Below are positions 18,134 to 27,159 of a stretch of DNA of 64,000 bases, piece by piece; the stretch's first letter is position 1, and each line of letters opens with the position of its first letter. A program made the translations under genes and the position numbers. The stretch is from Deltaproteobacteria bacterium (lineage in GTDB: Bacteria > Myxococcota > UBA727 > VGSZ01). The notes beneath the pieces are model-generated. The model was not told the origin of the DNA. It ran no database searches and saw nothing but the letters and a program-made list of their open reading frames with translations. The stretch covers positions 248,001-312,000 of the forward strand of contig JACOUT010000011.1 of assembly GCA_016177705.1 (NCBI GenBank), read 5' to 3'.

Positions 18134-19015
18134 CTACAGCAGCACGCCGGCGCGGATGGTGTAGTGGATGAAGTTCATCTGCGCGCCGCCGGCGTTGCTG
18201 CCCGCCACCGGATCGACGAAGTCGATGTCGACGCCACCGGAGAGGGTCACGACCGCGATCACCGCGCGCAGGCCGACGCTCAGGCGATCCATGCGGTTGG
18301 CCGCGAGCGGCACCACGGTGAACACCACGTTGTCCTCGACGTTGGCGGTGTCGAGCGGGTTGGCGTCGACGATGCGCGAGCTGCCGTTGACCCAGATGCT
18401 CTGGTAGCCGACGAACGGGTTCAGGTTGAAGCTGCCGTTGATGCCGAAGCCCTTCGACACCTGCCCGCCGGCGGTGACGGTGAGCAGGTCGAGCTCCTCA
18501 TTGCCCACCATGCGGTTGATGCCGGCCTGCAGCGCGACGTCGGGGATCCAGCGGAAGCCCTCGTTGAGCGCCACGCGGACGTTGCTGCCGATGTTCAAGA
18601 GCTGGCTGTCGATCAGCCACTCGGCACCGAGCTCCACCTCGGAGGCGAGCGGCATCGGAAGCACGAAGCCTTTCCGCGCGCGCGCGCCGAGCGTCATCAT
18701 CAGCGGTACCGCGCGCTCCTCGCGCGCTCGCCAGTAGTCCTCGGTGAAGCGCATGGTGTGAAACGAATAGTCGAGGCCGAAGTCGAAGCCCGAGTGGCCG
18801 GTGGTCTCGGCCACCTGCATCGACGTCGGCGTCATCACCAGGCCGAGCTCGCGCACCATGGCGCGAAAGGACGCGTCGTCCGCCGCGGGCGCCGTCGGAT
18901 CGTCGACGTTGACCAGCTTGACCAGGTCGATGTCGTTGGGCAGCGCCACGGCCGGCGCGGCGCCGAGCATGCCCACGGCGGCGAAGACAGCGAGAGCGAG
19001 GGATGGGATACGCAC
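18134..19015 (-). CDS. predicted outer-membrane beta-barrel protein
   Basis: A protein of about 293 residues with a Sec signal peptide (hydrophobic SLALAVFAAVGMLGAAPAVA, cleavage before LPND). The mature part alternates polar and apolar residues, is rich in Gly/Asn, and ends in a hydrophobic beta strand (MNFIHYTIRAGVLL), as in outer-membrane barrels. No specific family recognised. The GTG at 19015 is preferred because it gives a natural signal peptide; in-frame starts up to an ATG at 19111 would add an Arg-rich extension in front of it. Neither has a good ribosome site. Divergent from mraZ across about 317 bases. Confidence 0.7.
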   Translation of the reverse strand: MRIPSLALAVFAAVGMLGAAPAVALPNDIDLVKLVNVDDPTAPAADDASFRAMVRELGLVMTPTSMQVAETTGHSGFDFGLDYSFHTMRFTEDYWRAREERAVPLMMTLGARARKGFVLPMPLASEVELGAEWLIDSQLLNIGSNVRVALNEGFRWIPDVALQAGINRMVGNEELDLLTVTAGGQVSKGFGINGSFNLNPFVGYQSIWVNGSSRIVDANPLDTANVEDNVVFTVVPLAANRMDRLSVGLRAVIAVVTLSGGVDIDFVDPVAGSNAGGAQMNFIHYTIRAGVLL

Positions 19016-19100
19016 GCGCCCATTTGGGCGTGAAAGCGGCGCGACGGTCAAGTTCGCGCGCCCCGACCGGGTGCCGGCTCGGATCTGGATCTGTCTCATC

Positions 19101-19120
19101 TGATCCACCATGATCCACCA
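19101..19120. repeat. tandem TGATCCACCA decamers upstream of the porin-like gene
   Basis: Two perfect head-to-tail copies of TGATCCACCA, 10 bp period. On the minus strand they read TGGTGGATCA and are followed further out by GTGGTG motifs near 19123-19136. The phasing equals one helical turn, as expected for a tandem protein-binding site. They lie in the divergent region shared with mraZ. Confidence 0.5.
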
Positions 19121-19233
19121 AGCACCACAGGAGGATCACCACAGCATCTTGGGCTGAACACCCGTTCCACTCGTCGATGATGTGGCCGCCGATGGCACGA
19201 TCGACGAGCGGTTTTCGCAGCGGCCGCACGGGC

Positions 19234-19263
19234 TTGACGATCGAATTCCGCCTCACCTAGCCT
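19234..19263 (+). promoter_or_regulatory. candidate promoter of the dcw cluster
   Basis: TTGACG at 19234-19239 and TAGCCT at 19258-19263 with an 18-base spacer resemble sigma-70 -35 and -10 boxes; the -10 is a poor match. A start site would fall near 19270, right at the first repeat of the MraZ-type operator. Confidence 0.4.
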
Positions 19264-19268
19264 CACCG

Positions 19269-19311
19269 TGGAATCTGGTGGTGAATAGGGGATCACAGCG
19301 GATCACGAGGC
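19269..19311 (+). promoter_or_regulatory. 10-bp-phased MraZ-type operator
   Basis: TGGA (19269), TGGT (19279), GGGA (19289), CGGA (19299) and AGGC (19308) recur with 10-base spacing, the last one a base early. MraZ of E. coli binds TGGGN boxes separated by 5-nt spacers, the same 10-bp period, ahead of its own gene. These boxes sit just downstream of a candidate -10 and 22 bases before the mraZ start, so autoregulation of the cluster is the natural reading. Confidence 0.6.
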
Positions 19312-19332
19312 GAGGCGGCAGAAAAACGCACG

Positions 19333-19785
19333 ATGTTTCAAGGGCTTCATAGCTGTCTGATGGACGAGAAGGGGAGGGTGGCCTTCCCCGCGCTGCTGCG
19401 CGCCGCGCTGGAGCGGATCGGCAGCGCCGATCGCTTCGTCCTCACGCAGTCGCTCTACGAGCCCTGCCTGGTCGCGATGAGCGAGCAGGACTTCGCCGCG
19501 CAAGCGGAGAAGGTGCGTCAGTTGCCGCCGTCGAACCCGGCGGTGGTGCAGTTCAAGCGCTTCGTCATCGCGCCCGCCTCCCTCGTCACCGTCGATCGCG
19601 CGGGGCGCACCAGCGTCCCGAAGGAGCTTCGCGAGTATGCGGGTCTCGAGCGCGAGTGTGTCTGGGCGGGTGTCATCGAGCGCATCGAGCTGTGGAGCAA
19701 GAGCCGCTGGGACGAGCTGCGCAAGGCGCAGGCGCCCGACGAGCTCACGCGCACGCGCGACTACCTCGAGAAGCACGGGCTGTGA
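19333..19785 (+). CDS. mraZ: transcriptional regulator MraZ
   Basis: A 150-residue MraZ with its two AbrB-like repeats, each with the DXXGR signature: MDEKGRVAFP near residue 10 and VDRAGRTSVP near 85. MraZ forms ring oligomers, binds tandem boxes upstream of itself and controls the division and cell-wall cluster. First gene of the dcw operon; the stop is followed 43 bases later by rsmH. ATG at 19333 has only an A-rich/GGC leader and no strong Shine-Dalgarno, which may keep its level low. Confidence 0.96.
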   Translation: MFQGLHSCLMDEKGRVAFPALLRAALERIGSADRFVLTQSLYEPCLVAMSEQDFAAQAEKVRQLPPSNPAVVQFKRFVIAPASLVTVDRAGRTSVPKELREYAGLERECVWAGVIERIELWSKSRWDELRKAQAPDELTRTRDYLEKHGL

Positions 19786-19828
19786 CGCGCGCGCGGTTCG
19801 TCGCGCGCCGCTGTCGCTGGAGGTGCCG

Positions 19829-20740
19829 ATGGCGGCCGCGGGTCACGTGCCGGTCATGCTCGACGAGGTGCTGGCGCTCGTCGACGCCACGCCGGGCCAG
19901 ACCATCGTCGACTGCACCGCGGGCGCCGGTGGCCACCTCGCCGCCTTCGCCGAGCGCGTCGGCCCTACCGGCCGCGTCATCGCGCTCGACCGCGACCCGC
20001 GCGCGCACCAGCCGGACGCGGCCGGCGGCGTGGCGGCGCGCTTCGCCGATCGCGTGACGCTGGTGCAAGCACCCTTCTCGGCCGTGCGCGTGGCGCTCGA
20101 CGAGGTGGGCGTCGAGCGCGCCGACGCGCTGTTCGCCGACCTCGGGGTCTCGTCCTTGCAGCTCGACGAGCCGGAGCGTGGCTTCTCGTTTCGTTCGGAC
20201 GCGCCGCTCGACATGCGCATGGACACGACCTCGGGCGAGACCGCGGCCGAGCTGATCCGCCGCCTCGACGAGCGCGAGCTGGCCGATGTGATCTACCTCC
20301 ATGGCGAGGAGCACAAGAGCCGCCGCATCGCGCGCACGCTCAAGCGCGAACAGCCGACGACCACCGCGGGGCTCGCCGAGGCCGTCATCCACGCGGTCGG
20401 CGACCCGCGCGTGGCTCGGCGCGGCGGCGGCATCCACCCGGCGACGCGCACGTTTCAGGCGCTGCGCATCGCCGTCAACCGCGAGCTCGACGAGCTCGAC
20501 GAGCTGCTCGCCGCGCTGCCCTCGGTGCTGCGGCCCGGCGGTCGCGCGATCGTCTTGTCGTTTCACTCGCTGGAAGATCGCAGGGTCAAGCTCCGTTTCA
20601 GGAGCGAGGGCTACACCGCGCTGACCAAGCGACCCCAGGTACCGAGCGACGCCGAGATGCTGAGGAACCCGCGCGCGCGCAGCGCCAAGCTGCGCGCCGC
20701 CCTGGTCGACGTCGTGGACGCGGGGAGGAGAGCGCCATGA
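19829..20740 (+). CDS. rsmH: 16S rRNA m4C1402 methyltransferase RsmH
   Basis: A 303-residue SAM-dependent methyltransferase (MraW) that N4-methylates C1402 of 16S rRNA in the ribosomal P site. The family N terminus HVPVMLDEVL and SAM motif DCTAGAGGH are clear, as are FADLGVSSLQLD and the C-terminal ILSFHSLEDR(RVK). ATG at 19829 is chosen: GGAGGT lies seven bases upstream and it starts right before the conserved HVPVML; an in-frame reading further upstream overlaps mraZ. Its stop overlaps ftsL as ATGA. Confidence 0.96.
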   Translation: MAAAGHVPVMLDEVLALVDATPGQTIVDCTAGAGGHLAAFAERVGPTGRVIALDRDPRAHQPDAAGGVAARFADRVTLVQAPFSAVRVALDEVGVERADALFADLGVSSLQLDEPERGFSFRSDAPLDMRMDTTSGETAAELIRRLDERELADVIYLHGEEHKSRRIARTLKREQPTTTAGLAEAVIHAVGDPRVARRGGGIHPATRTFQALRIAVNRELDELDELLAALPSVLRPGGRAIVLSFHSLEDRRVKLRFRSEGYTALTKRPQVPSDAEMLRNPRARSAKLRAALVDVVDAGRRAP

Positions 20741-21063
20741 CGCTCGACAGCCGCCGCAGCCGGCCTCCCACGCAGTCGCGCCATCGGCCGTCGGAGCTGC
20801 GGCTCTTGCTCGCTGCCGCCTGCGCCGCCGCCGTGGTGTCGTCGAGCCTGGTCGGGCTGGTGCTGGTGCGCACCGCGGCGGTCGATGCCGGCTACCGCGT
20901 GCACGACCGCCGCGCCGCGCTCGCTCGGCTGCGCGACGAGCGCGCCGCCCTCGAACTGGAGCGCGCCATGCTGCTCAGGCCCACGCGCCTCGCCGCTGAG
21001 GCCGGACGCCTCGGCCTCGGTCCGGTCGAGCCGGCCACCGTCGTCGCGGGAGGGGCGCCGTGA
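20737..21063 (+). CDS. ftsL: cell division protein FtsL-like
   Basis: A 108-residue bitopic protein: basic cytoplasmic tail (1-20), one membrane helix (about 22-46), then an Arg/Leu-rich heptad coiled coil in the periplasm (RRAALARLRDERAALELERA). FtsL sequences diverge quickly; identity rests on topology, size and position between rsmH and ftsI. Overlaps both neighbours by 4 bases (ATGA at 20737, GTGA at 21060). Confidence 0.88.
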   Translation: MTLDSRRSRPPTQSRHRPSELRLLLAAACAAAVVSSSLVGLVLVRTAAVDAGYRVHDRRAALARLRDERAALELERAMLLRPTRLAAEAGRLGLGPVEPATVVAGGAP

Positions 21064-23072
21064 AGCGCGCGGTCAACAGCGACGTCGCGCCCCACGAGCG
21101 GCTGCCGCGCTGGCGCATCATCGCGGTGGCGGCGCTGTTGTCGCTGTCGTTCGCCGGCCTGCTCGCCAAGGCCGGGCGCCTGCAGCTCGTGTTCGACGAC
21201 GACCTGCGCGAGCTGGCGGAGGCCCAGTATCTGCGCGAGCTGCCGGTGACCGCGCCACGCGGCGCGCTCAAGGATCGCCACGGCCGCCCGCTCGCCGTTA
21301 CCGTGCCGGCCTGGTCGGTGGTGGCGCGGCCGCGGCTGGTCGATGACCCGGCGGCGGCGGCACTCGCGCTGGCGCCGGTGCTCGGCTCGTCGGCGCTCGA
21401 GCTGAAGGACAAGCTCATCGGCAAGAGCGGCTTCGTCTGGCTCAAGCGACGCGCCGCCGCCGACGTCGCCGATCAGGTGCGAGCGCTCGGCTTGCCCGGC
21501 ATCGAGCTGCAGCCCGAGCAGCGGCGCTACTGGCCGGGCAAGGAGCTGGCGGGCCAGGTGCTCGGCCTGGTCGACGTCGACGGGCGCGCGCGCGGCGGCG
21601 TCGAGCGTGCGCTCGACGACGAGCTGCAGGGGCGCGCTACCAGCACACCGGCGCTCATCGACGCGCGCGGCGACCGCATCGCGCTCGCGGGCGGTCTCGA
21701 CCTGGCGCTGTTGCAGGGCGACGACGTTCTGCTGACGCTCGACGCCGAGCTGCAGCACACCGCCGAGCGCGCGCTCGTCGACATGGTGCAGCGCACGCAA
21801 GCCAAGGCGGGCTTCGCCGTGCTGCTCGACGCCAAGACCGCGGCCGTGCTCGCGGTCGCGAACGTGCCCTTGTTCAACCCGAACGCCCCCGACCCCGAGG
21901 CGCAGAAGAACCGCGCCTTCGCCGAGGTGTTCGAGCCCGGTTCGGTGATGAAGGTCGCGACCTTCGCCGCCGCGCTCGACGCCGGCGTCGTCACGCCCGG
22001 CGACCTGATCGACTGCGAGAACGGGCGCGTCACCGTCGGCAAGCACGTCATCCGCGACACCCATCCGGCCGGCGTCATCACCGCCGCCGAGGTGTTCGCG
22101 GTGTCGTCGAACATCGGCACCCTCAAGATCGCGCAGCGGCTCGGCGAAGATCGGCTGAAGGCTGCCTTGACGCGCTACCGCTTCGGCGTGTCGCCGGGCG
22201 TCGGCCTCGTCGAGGAGGCCGCTGGCCGCCTGCCGACGGGCGAGCGCTGGGGCGACGCGCGCCTTGCCACCATCAGCTTCGGCCACGGCGTGCTCGCGAG
22301 CGCGTTGCAGGTGGCGAGCCTGGCGCAGGCGGTGGCCAACGGCGGCGTCCGTCGCACGCCCTACCTGGTCGAGCGCGTCGAGTCTGCCACCGGCGAGGTG
22401 GTGCGCCGCGCACCTCCCGACGACGGCGAGCGGTTGATGAGCGCCGCCGCCGCCAAGACGCTCACCGAGGTCATGCAGGGGGTGGTGGCCAAGGACGGCA
22501 CCGGCACGCAAGCGGCCATCCCGGGCGTGCCGGTGGCGGGCAAGACTGGCACCGCCGAGAAGGTCGACCCCGTCACCAAGCGCTACACCAGCGCGCTGCA
22601 CGTCTCGTCGTTCGTCGGCTTCGCGCCCGCCGACGATCCCCAAGTCGTCGCCATGGTGGTGATCGACGAGCCGAAGGGCGACCACTTCGGCGGCGTGGTC
22701 GCCGGCCCGGTGTGGCGAATCGTGGTGGAGCGCGCCCTGCTCGAGCGTGGCGTGCTGGCCGCGGGCAACCTTCCGTCCCGGTCTTCGAGCGTGATCGCGA
22801 CGCCGCATGCGCCGGTCGCGGCCGAGGGCGCCGTGCTCGCCGGCGTCGACGACCCCGAGCCCCCGAGCGCGAACGGCACCGTGCCGTCGCTGCTCGGGCT
22901 GACGGCGCGCGCGGCGGCGGTGGCGGCCGAGGTCGCCGGCCTGACGCCGACGATGACCGGCTCCGGCGTCGTCGTGCGGCAACTGCCCGAGGCCGGCAAA
23001 CCAGCTCTCGGCGGCGCCGTGGCGCTCACGCTGGCGGACAGCGCGCTTGCGTCGTCGGGGGAGCCGCGATGA
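21060..23072 (+). CDS. ftsI: septal transpeptidase FtsI (PBP3/SpoVD type) with PASTA domain
   Basis: A 670-residue class B penicillin-binding protein that cross-links septal peptidoglycan with FtsW. One membrane helix lies at about 20-36, followed by the dimerisation/pedestal domain. The transpeptidase motifs are SVMK with nucleophile Ser295, SSN at 349-351 and KTGT at 495-498. A single PASTA-like domain follows at about 612-660 (VPSLLGLTARAAAVAA onward), as in SpoVD-type enzymes and unlike E. coli PBP3. GTG start at 21060 overlaps ftsL; stop overlaps murEF. Confidence 0.95.
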   Translation: MKRAVNSDVAPHERLPRWRIIAVAALLSLSFAGLLAKAGRLQLVFDDDLRELAEAQYLRELPVTAPRGALKDRHGRPLAVTVPAWSVVARPRLVDDPAAAALALAPVLGSSALELKDKLIGKSGFVWLKRRAAADVADQVRALGLPGIELQPEQRRYWPGKELAGQVLGLVDVDGRARGGVERALDDELQGRATSTPALIDARGDRIALAGGLDLALLQGDDVLLTLDAELQHTAERALVDMVQRTQAKAGFAVLLDAKTAAVLAVANVPLFNPNAPDPEAQKNRAFAEVFEPGSVMKVATFAAALDAGVVTPGDLIDCENGRVTVGKHVIRDTHPAGVITAAEVFAVSSNIGTLKIAQRLGEDRLKAALTRYRFGVSPGVGLVEEAAGRLPTGERWGDARLATISFGHGVLASALQVASLAQAVANGGVRRTPYLVERVESATGEVVRRAPPDDGERLMSAAAAKTLTEVMQGVVAKDGTGTQAAIPGVPVAGKTGTAEKVDPVTKRYTSALHVSSFVGFAPADDPQVVAMVVIDEPKGDHFGGVVAGPVWRIVVERALLERGVLAAGNLPSRSSSVIATPHAPVAAEGAVLAGVDDPEPPSANGTVPSLLGLTARAAAVAAEVAGLTPTMTGSGVVVRQLPEAGKPALGGAVALTLADSALASSGEPR

Positions 23073-26005
23073 GCGAGCTGACGGCGCTGTTGCACGGTCT
23101 GGACGCGCGCCTGCTGGGTGCGCCCCCGAGCGGCGCCGCCGCGTCGGCGCCGATCACGCGCGTCACCATCGACTCGCGGCGCGCGGGCCCGGGCACGGTG
23201 TTCGTCGCCTGCCCGGGCGCGACGCCGTCTTCGAAGGACGGCCACGACTTCCTCGAGGCAGCGGTGCTCGCGGGCGCCGCCGCGCTGGTGGTGCAGCGCG
23301 AAGAGCGCGGCCGTCCCTTCCTCGACCGCGTGCCGGTCGTCGTCGTGCCCGACGCTCGCCGCGCCGCCGCCGTGATGGCAGAGCGTGCCGCCGGTGAGCC
23401 CAGCGCCAAGATGGCGGTGGTCGGCGTCACCGGCACCAACGGCAAGACCACGGTGACCTGGCTGGTCGCGCAGCTCGCGGCCTTTGCCGGCAAGAAGAGC
23501 GCGGTGCTCGGCACGCTCGGCGTCGGTCCCGTGACGGCCCCGCGCAGCCTCGGCTTCACCACGCCCGAGGCCGAGGTGATCTCGGGCGAGCTGGCGCGCC
23601 TCGCCGCCGAGGGCGTCGAGGTCGTCGCCATGGAGGTGTCATCGCACGCGCTCGCCACCGCGCGCGTCGACGGCCTGCGCTTCGCCGCGGTCGGCTTCAC
23701 CAACCTGACCCGTGACCACCTCGACTTCCATGGCACCATGGACGCGTACTTCGAGGCCAAGTCGCGTTTGTTCACCGAGCTGCGCCGGGGCGCGGGCGCG
23801 GTGGTGCCGGTGGCTGACGACGAGGAGGGCTGGGCGGCGCGCCTGCGCGCGGCAACGCCCGGCGCCATCACGTGGGGCCCGGGCGGTGCCCTCGAGGCCG
23901 TCGAGGTCACCAGCGGCGCTGCCGGCACCAAGGGCGTGCTCGTGCACGCGGGCCGCCGCGCGCGGTTCACGAGCCCGCTGCTCGGCGCCTGGAACGTCGA
24001 GAACCTGCTGGTCGCCGCCGGCTGCTGCCTGGCGCTCGGCCTCACCCTCGAGCAGATCGCCGCCGGCTTGGCGACGGCGGTACCGCCGGCCGGTCGCCTG
24101 GAGCGAGTGGGCGACGGCGCTCCCCTCGTCGTCGTGGACTACGCGCACACCCCCGACGCACTCGAGCGCGCGCTGCACGTGCTGCGCGGGATCTGCGCGG
24201 GCAAGCTCACGGTGGTGTTCGGCTGCGGCGGCGACCGCGATCCGGGCAAGCGCGCGCTGATGGGCGCGGTGGCGGCGCAGTGCGCCGACGCGGTGGTGGT
24301 CACCGACGACAACCCGCGCAGTGAGGACGGCGACGCCATCGCGGCGGCCATCGAGGCCGGCATCGGCGCGCGCCTGCGCCGGGCCGAGCCGAGCGCGCTC
24401 GAGCGCGGCACTTGGACCCGCCTGCGTGCCCGGCGCATGGCGATCCGCGCGGCCATCGCCGCCAGCGGACCGGACGACGCCGTGCTGATCGCGGGCAAGG
24501 GGCACGAGCGCAGCCAGACGCTCGGCGCGCGCGTGCTGCCGTTTGACGACGTCACCGAGGCCAAGCGCGCGCTCGGCCACGCGAGCGCGCCCGCCTTCCT
24601 CGACGCGGCCTTCATCGAACGCGCGCTCGCCGATCGGGGCGTCGAGCTGCACGGCCGCCTGCCGGGCGTGCTGCTCGGCGTCAGCACCGACTCGCGCGCC
24701 ATCGAGCCCGGCTCGCTGTTCGTCGCGCTCAAGGGCGAGAGCTTCGACGGGCACGGCTTCGTCAAGCAGGCCATCGTCGAGGGCGGCGCCTTGGCCGCCA
24801 TGGTCGAGCGCGGCGCCCGCGCCACTGTGGTCGACCAGTGGCCGCTCGTGATCGTCGACGACACGCTGCGCGCGCTGCAGGATCTCGCGCGCGCCTACCT
24901 GGCGACGCTGGTGGCCAAGAAGGTCGCGCTCACCGGCAGCAACGGCAAGACCACCACCAAGGAGCTGATCGCCGCCGCGCTGCGCGCCGGCTACGGCGAG
25001 CCCTTCGTGCTCGCTACCGAGGGCAACCTCAACAACCACATCGGCGTGCCGCTGACGGCGCTGCGCGCCGAGCCCGAGCACCGCGCGCTGGTGTTCGAGC
25101 TCGGCATGAACCACCTCGGCGAGATCGCAGCCTTGTGCCGCATCGTGCGCCCCGAGGTGGGGCTCATCACCAACATCGGCACCGCGCACGCCGGCAACGT
25201 CGGTGGCGTCGAAGGGGTCGCCCAGGCCAAGGCCGAGCTGTTCGAGGCGCTGCCGGAGAGTGGCGTCGCGGTGGTCAATGCGGACGATCCGCGCTGCGTG
25301 CGCGAGGCGCAAAGCAAGGCGCGCTGCCGGCAGCTCGCCTTCGGGCGCGCGCCCTGGGCCGAGGTGCGGCTGCTCGCAGCGCGCGACCTGCCGCAGGGCG
25401 GCCAGGAGCTCGAGCTGTCCCACGCTTCCAAGACCGTCGAGGTCACCATCCCGCTCGACGGGCGGCACAACGCGGTCAACGCCGCGGGCGCGGTGGCGGT
25501 GGGCGTCGCGCTCGGGCTGCCGTTCGCCGACTGCGCGCTTGGCCTTGCGGGCGTGCGCGGCGCCCACGGGCGGCTCGAGCGACGCGTGCGCGCCGACGGC
25601 GCGTGGATCCTCGACGACACCTACAACGCCAACCCCGACAGCATGGAGGCCGCGCTGGCGACCATGGCCGAGCTGGCGGGCCAACGCCGACGCGTGGTGG
25701 CGCTCGGCGAGATGCGCGAGCTCGGCAGCTACGCCGAGGCCGCGCACCGCCACATCGGCGCCGCCGCTGCCCAGGCCGGCGCCGCGCTCTTGTTGTGCTG
25801 CGGCGAGCACGGGCGGCTCTACGGCGAGGGCGCCATGCGCGCCGGGCTCGCCGCCGATCGCGTGCTCTGGGCCGCCGACAGCGCCGCGCTCGCGCCGCTC
25901 GCGCGCGCGCAGGTGCACGCCGGCGACGTGGTGCTGGTCAAGGGATCGCGCGGCGCGCGCATGGAGCGCGTCGTCGAGGCGTTGACGACAGAGGAGGCTC
26001 GCTAG
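23069..26005 (+). CDS. murEF: bifunctional MurE-MurF ligase fusion
   Basis: A 978-residue single ORF joining two Mur ligases. Residues 1 to about 505 are MurE: ATP motif TGTNGKTT (Lys126), VVDYAHTPDAL, and DDNPRSED. The DNPR motif marks meso-diaminopimelate as the added residue. Residues about 512-978 are MurF, which adds D-Ala-D-Ala: GVSTDSRAIEPGSLF, ATP motif TGSNGKTTT (Lys627), DDTYNANPDSM. There is no stop or plausible re-start at the junction near nucleotide 24600, so the fusion is real unless the sequence has an error. Fused MurE-MurF proteins are known from some Betaproteobacteria and others. ATG at 23069 overlaps the ftsI stop. Confidence 0.94.
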   Translation: MSELTALLHGLDARLLGAPPSGAAASAPITRVTIDSRRAGPGTVFVACPGATPSSKDGHDFLEAAVLAGAAALVVQREERGRPFLDRVPVVVVPDARRAAAVMAERAAGEPSAKMAVVGVTGTNGKTTVTWLVAQLAAFAGKKSAVLGTLGVGPVTAPRSLGFTTPEAEVISGELARLAAEGVEVVAMEVSSHALATARVDGLRFAAVGFTNLTRDHLDFHGTMDAYFEAKSRLFTELRRGAGAVVPVADDEEGWAARLRAATPGAITWGPGGALEAVEVTSGAAGTKGVLVHAGRRARFTSPLLGAWNVENLLVAAGCCLALGLTLEQIAAGLATAVPPAGRLERVGDGAPLVVVDYAHTPDALERALHVLRGICAGKLTVVFGCGGDRDPGKRALMGAVAAQCADAVVVTDDNPRSEDGDAIAAAIEAGIGARLRRAEPSALERGTWTRLRARRMAIRAAIAASGPDDAVLIAGKGHERSQTLGARVLPFDDVTEAKRALGHASAPAFLDAAFIERALADRGVELHGRLPGVLLGVSTDSRAIEPGSLFVALKGESFDGHGFVKQAIVEGGALAAMVERGARATVVDQWPLVIVDDTLRALQDLARAYLATLVAKKVALTGSNGKTTTKELIAAALRAGYGEPFVLATEGNLNNHIGVPLTALRAEPEHRALVFELGMNHLGEIAALCRIVRPEVGLITNIGTAHAGNVGGVEGVAQAKAELFEALPESGVAVVNADDPRCVREAQSKARCRQLAFGRAPWAEVRLLAARDLPQGGQELELSHASKTVEVTIPLDGRHNAVNAAGAVAVGVALGLPFADCALGLAGVRGAHGRLERRVRADGAWILDDTYNANPDSMEAALATMAELAGQRRRVVALGEMRELGSYAEAAHRHIGAAAAQAGAALLLCCGEHGRLYGEGAMRAGLAADRVLWAADSAALAPLARAQVHAGDVVLVKGSRGARMERVVEALTTEEAR

Positions 26006-26008
26006 CCG

Positions 26009-27154
<1,146 letters not shown>

Positions 27155-27159
27155 GGCCC

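Noticed and set aside
19101..19120. DnaA boxes / replication origin
   Set aside because: TGATCCACC differs from the DnaA box at two key positions, and no dnaA, dnaN or AT-rich unwinding region is near.
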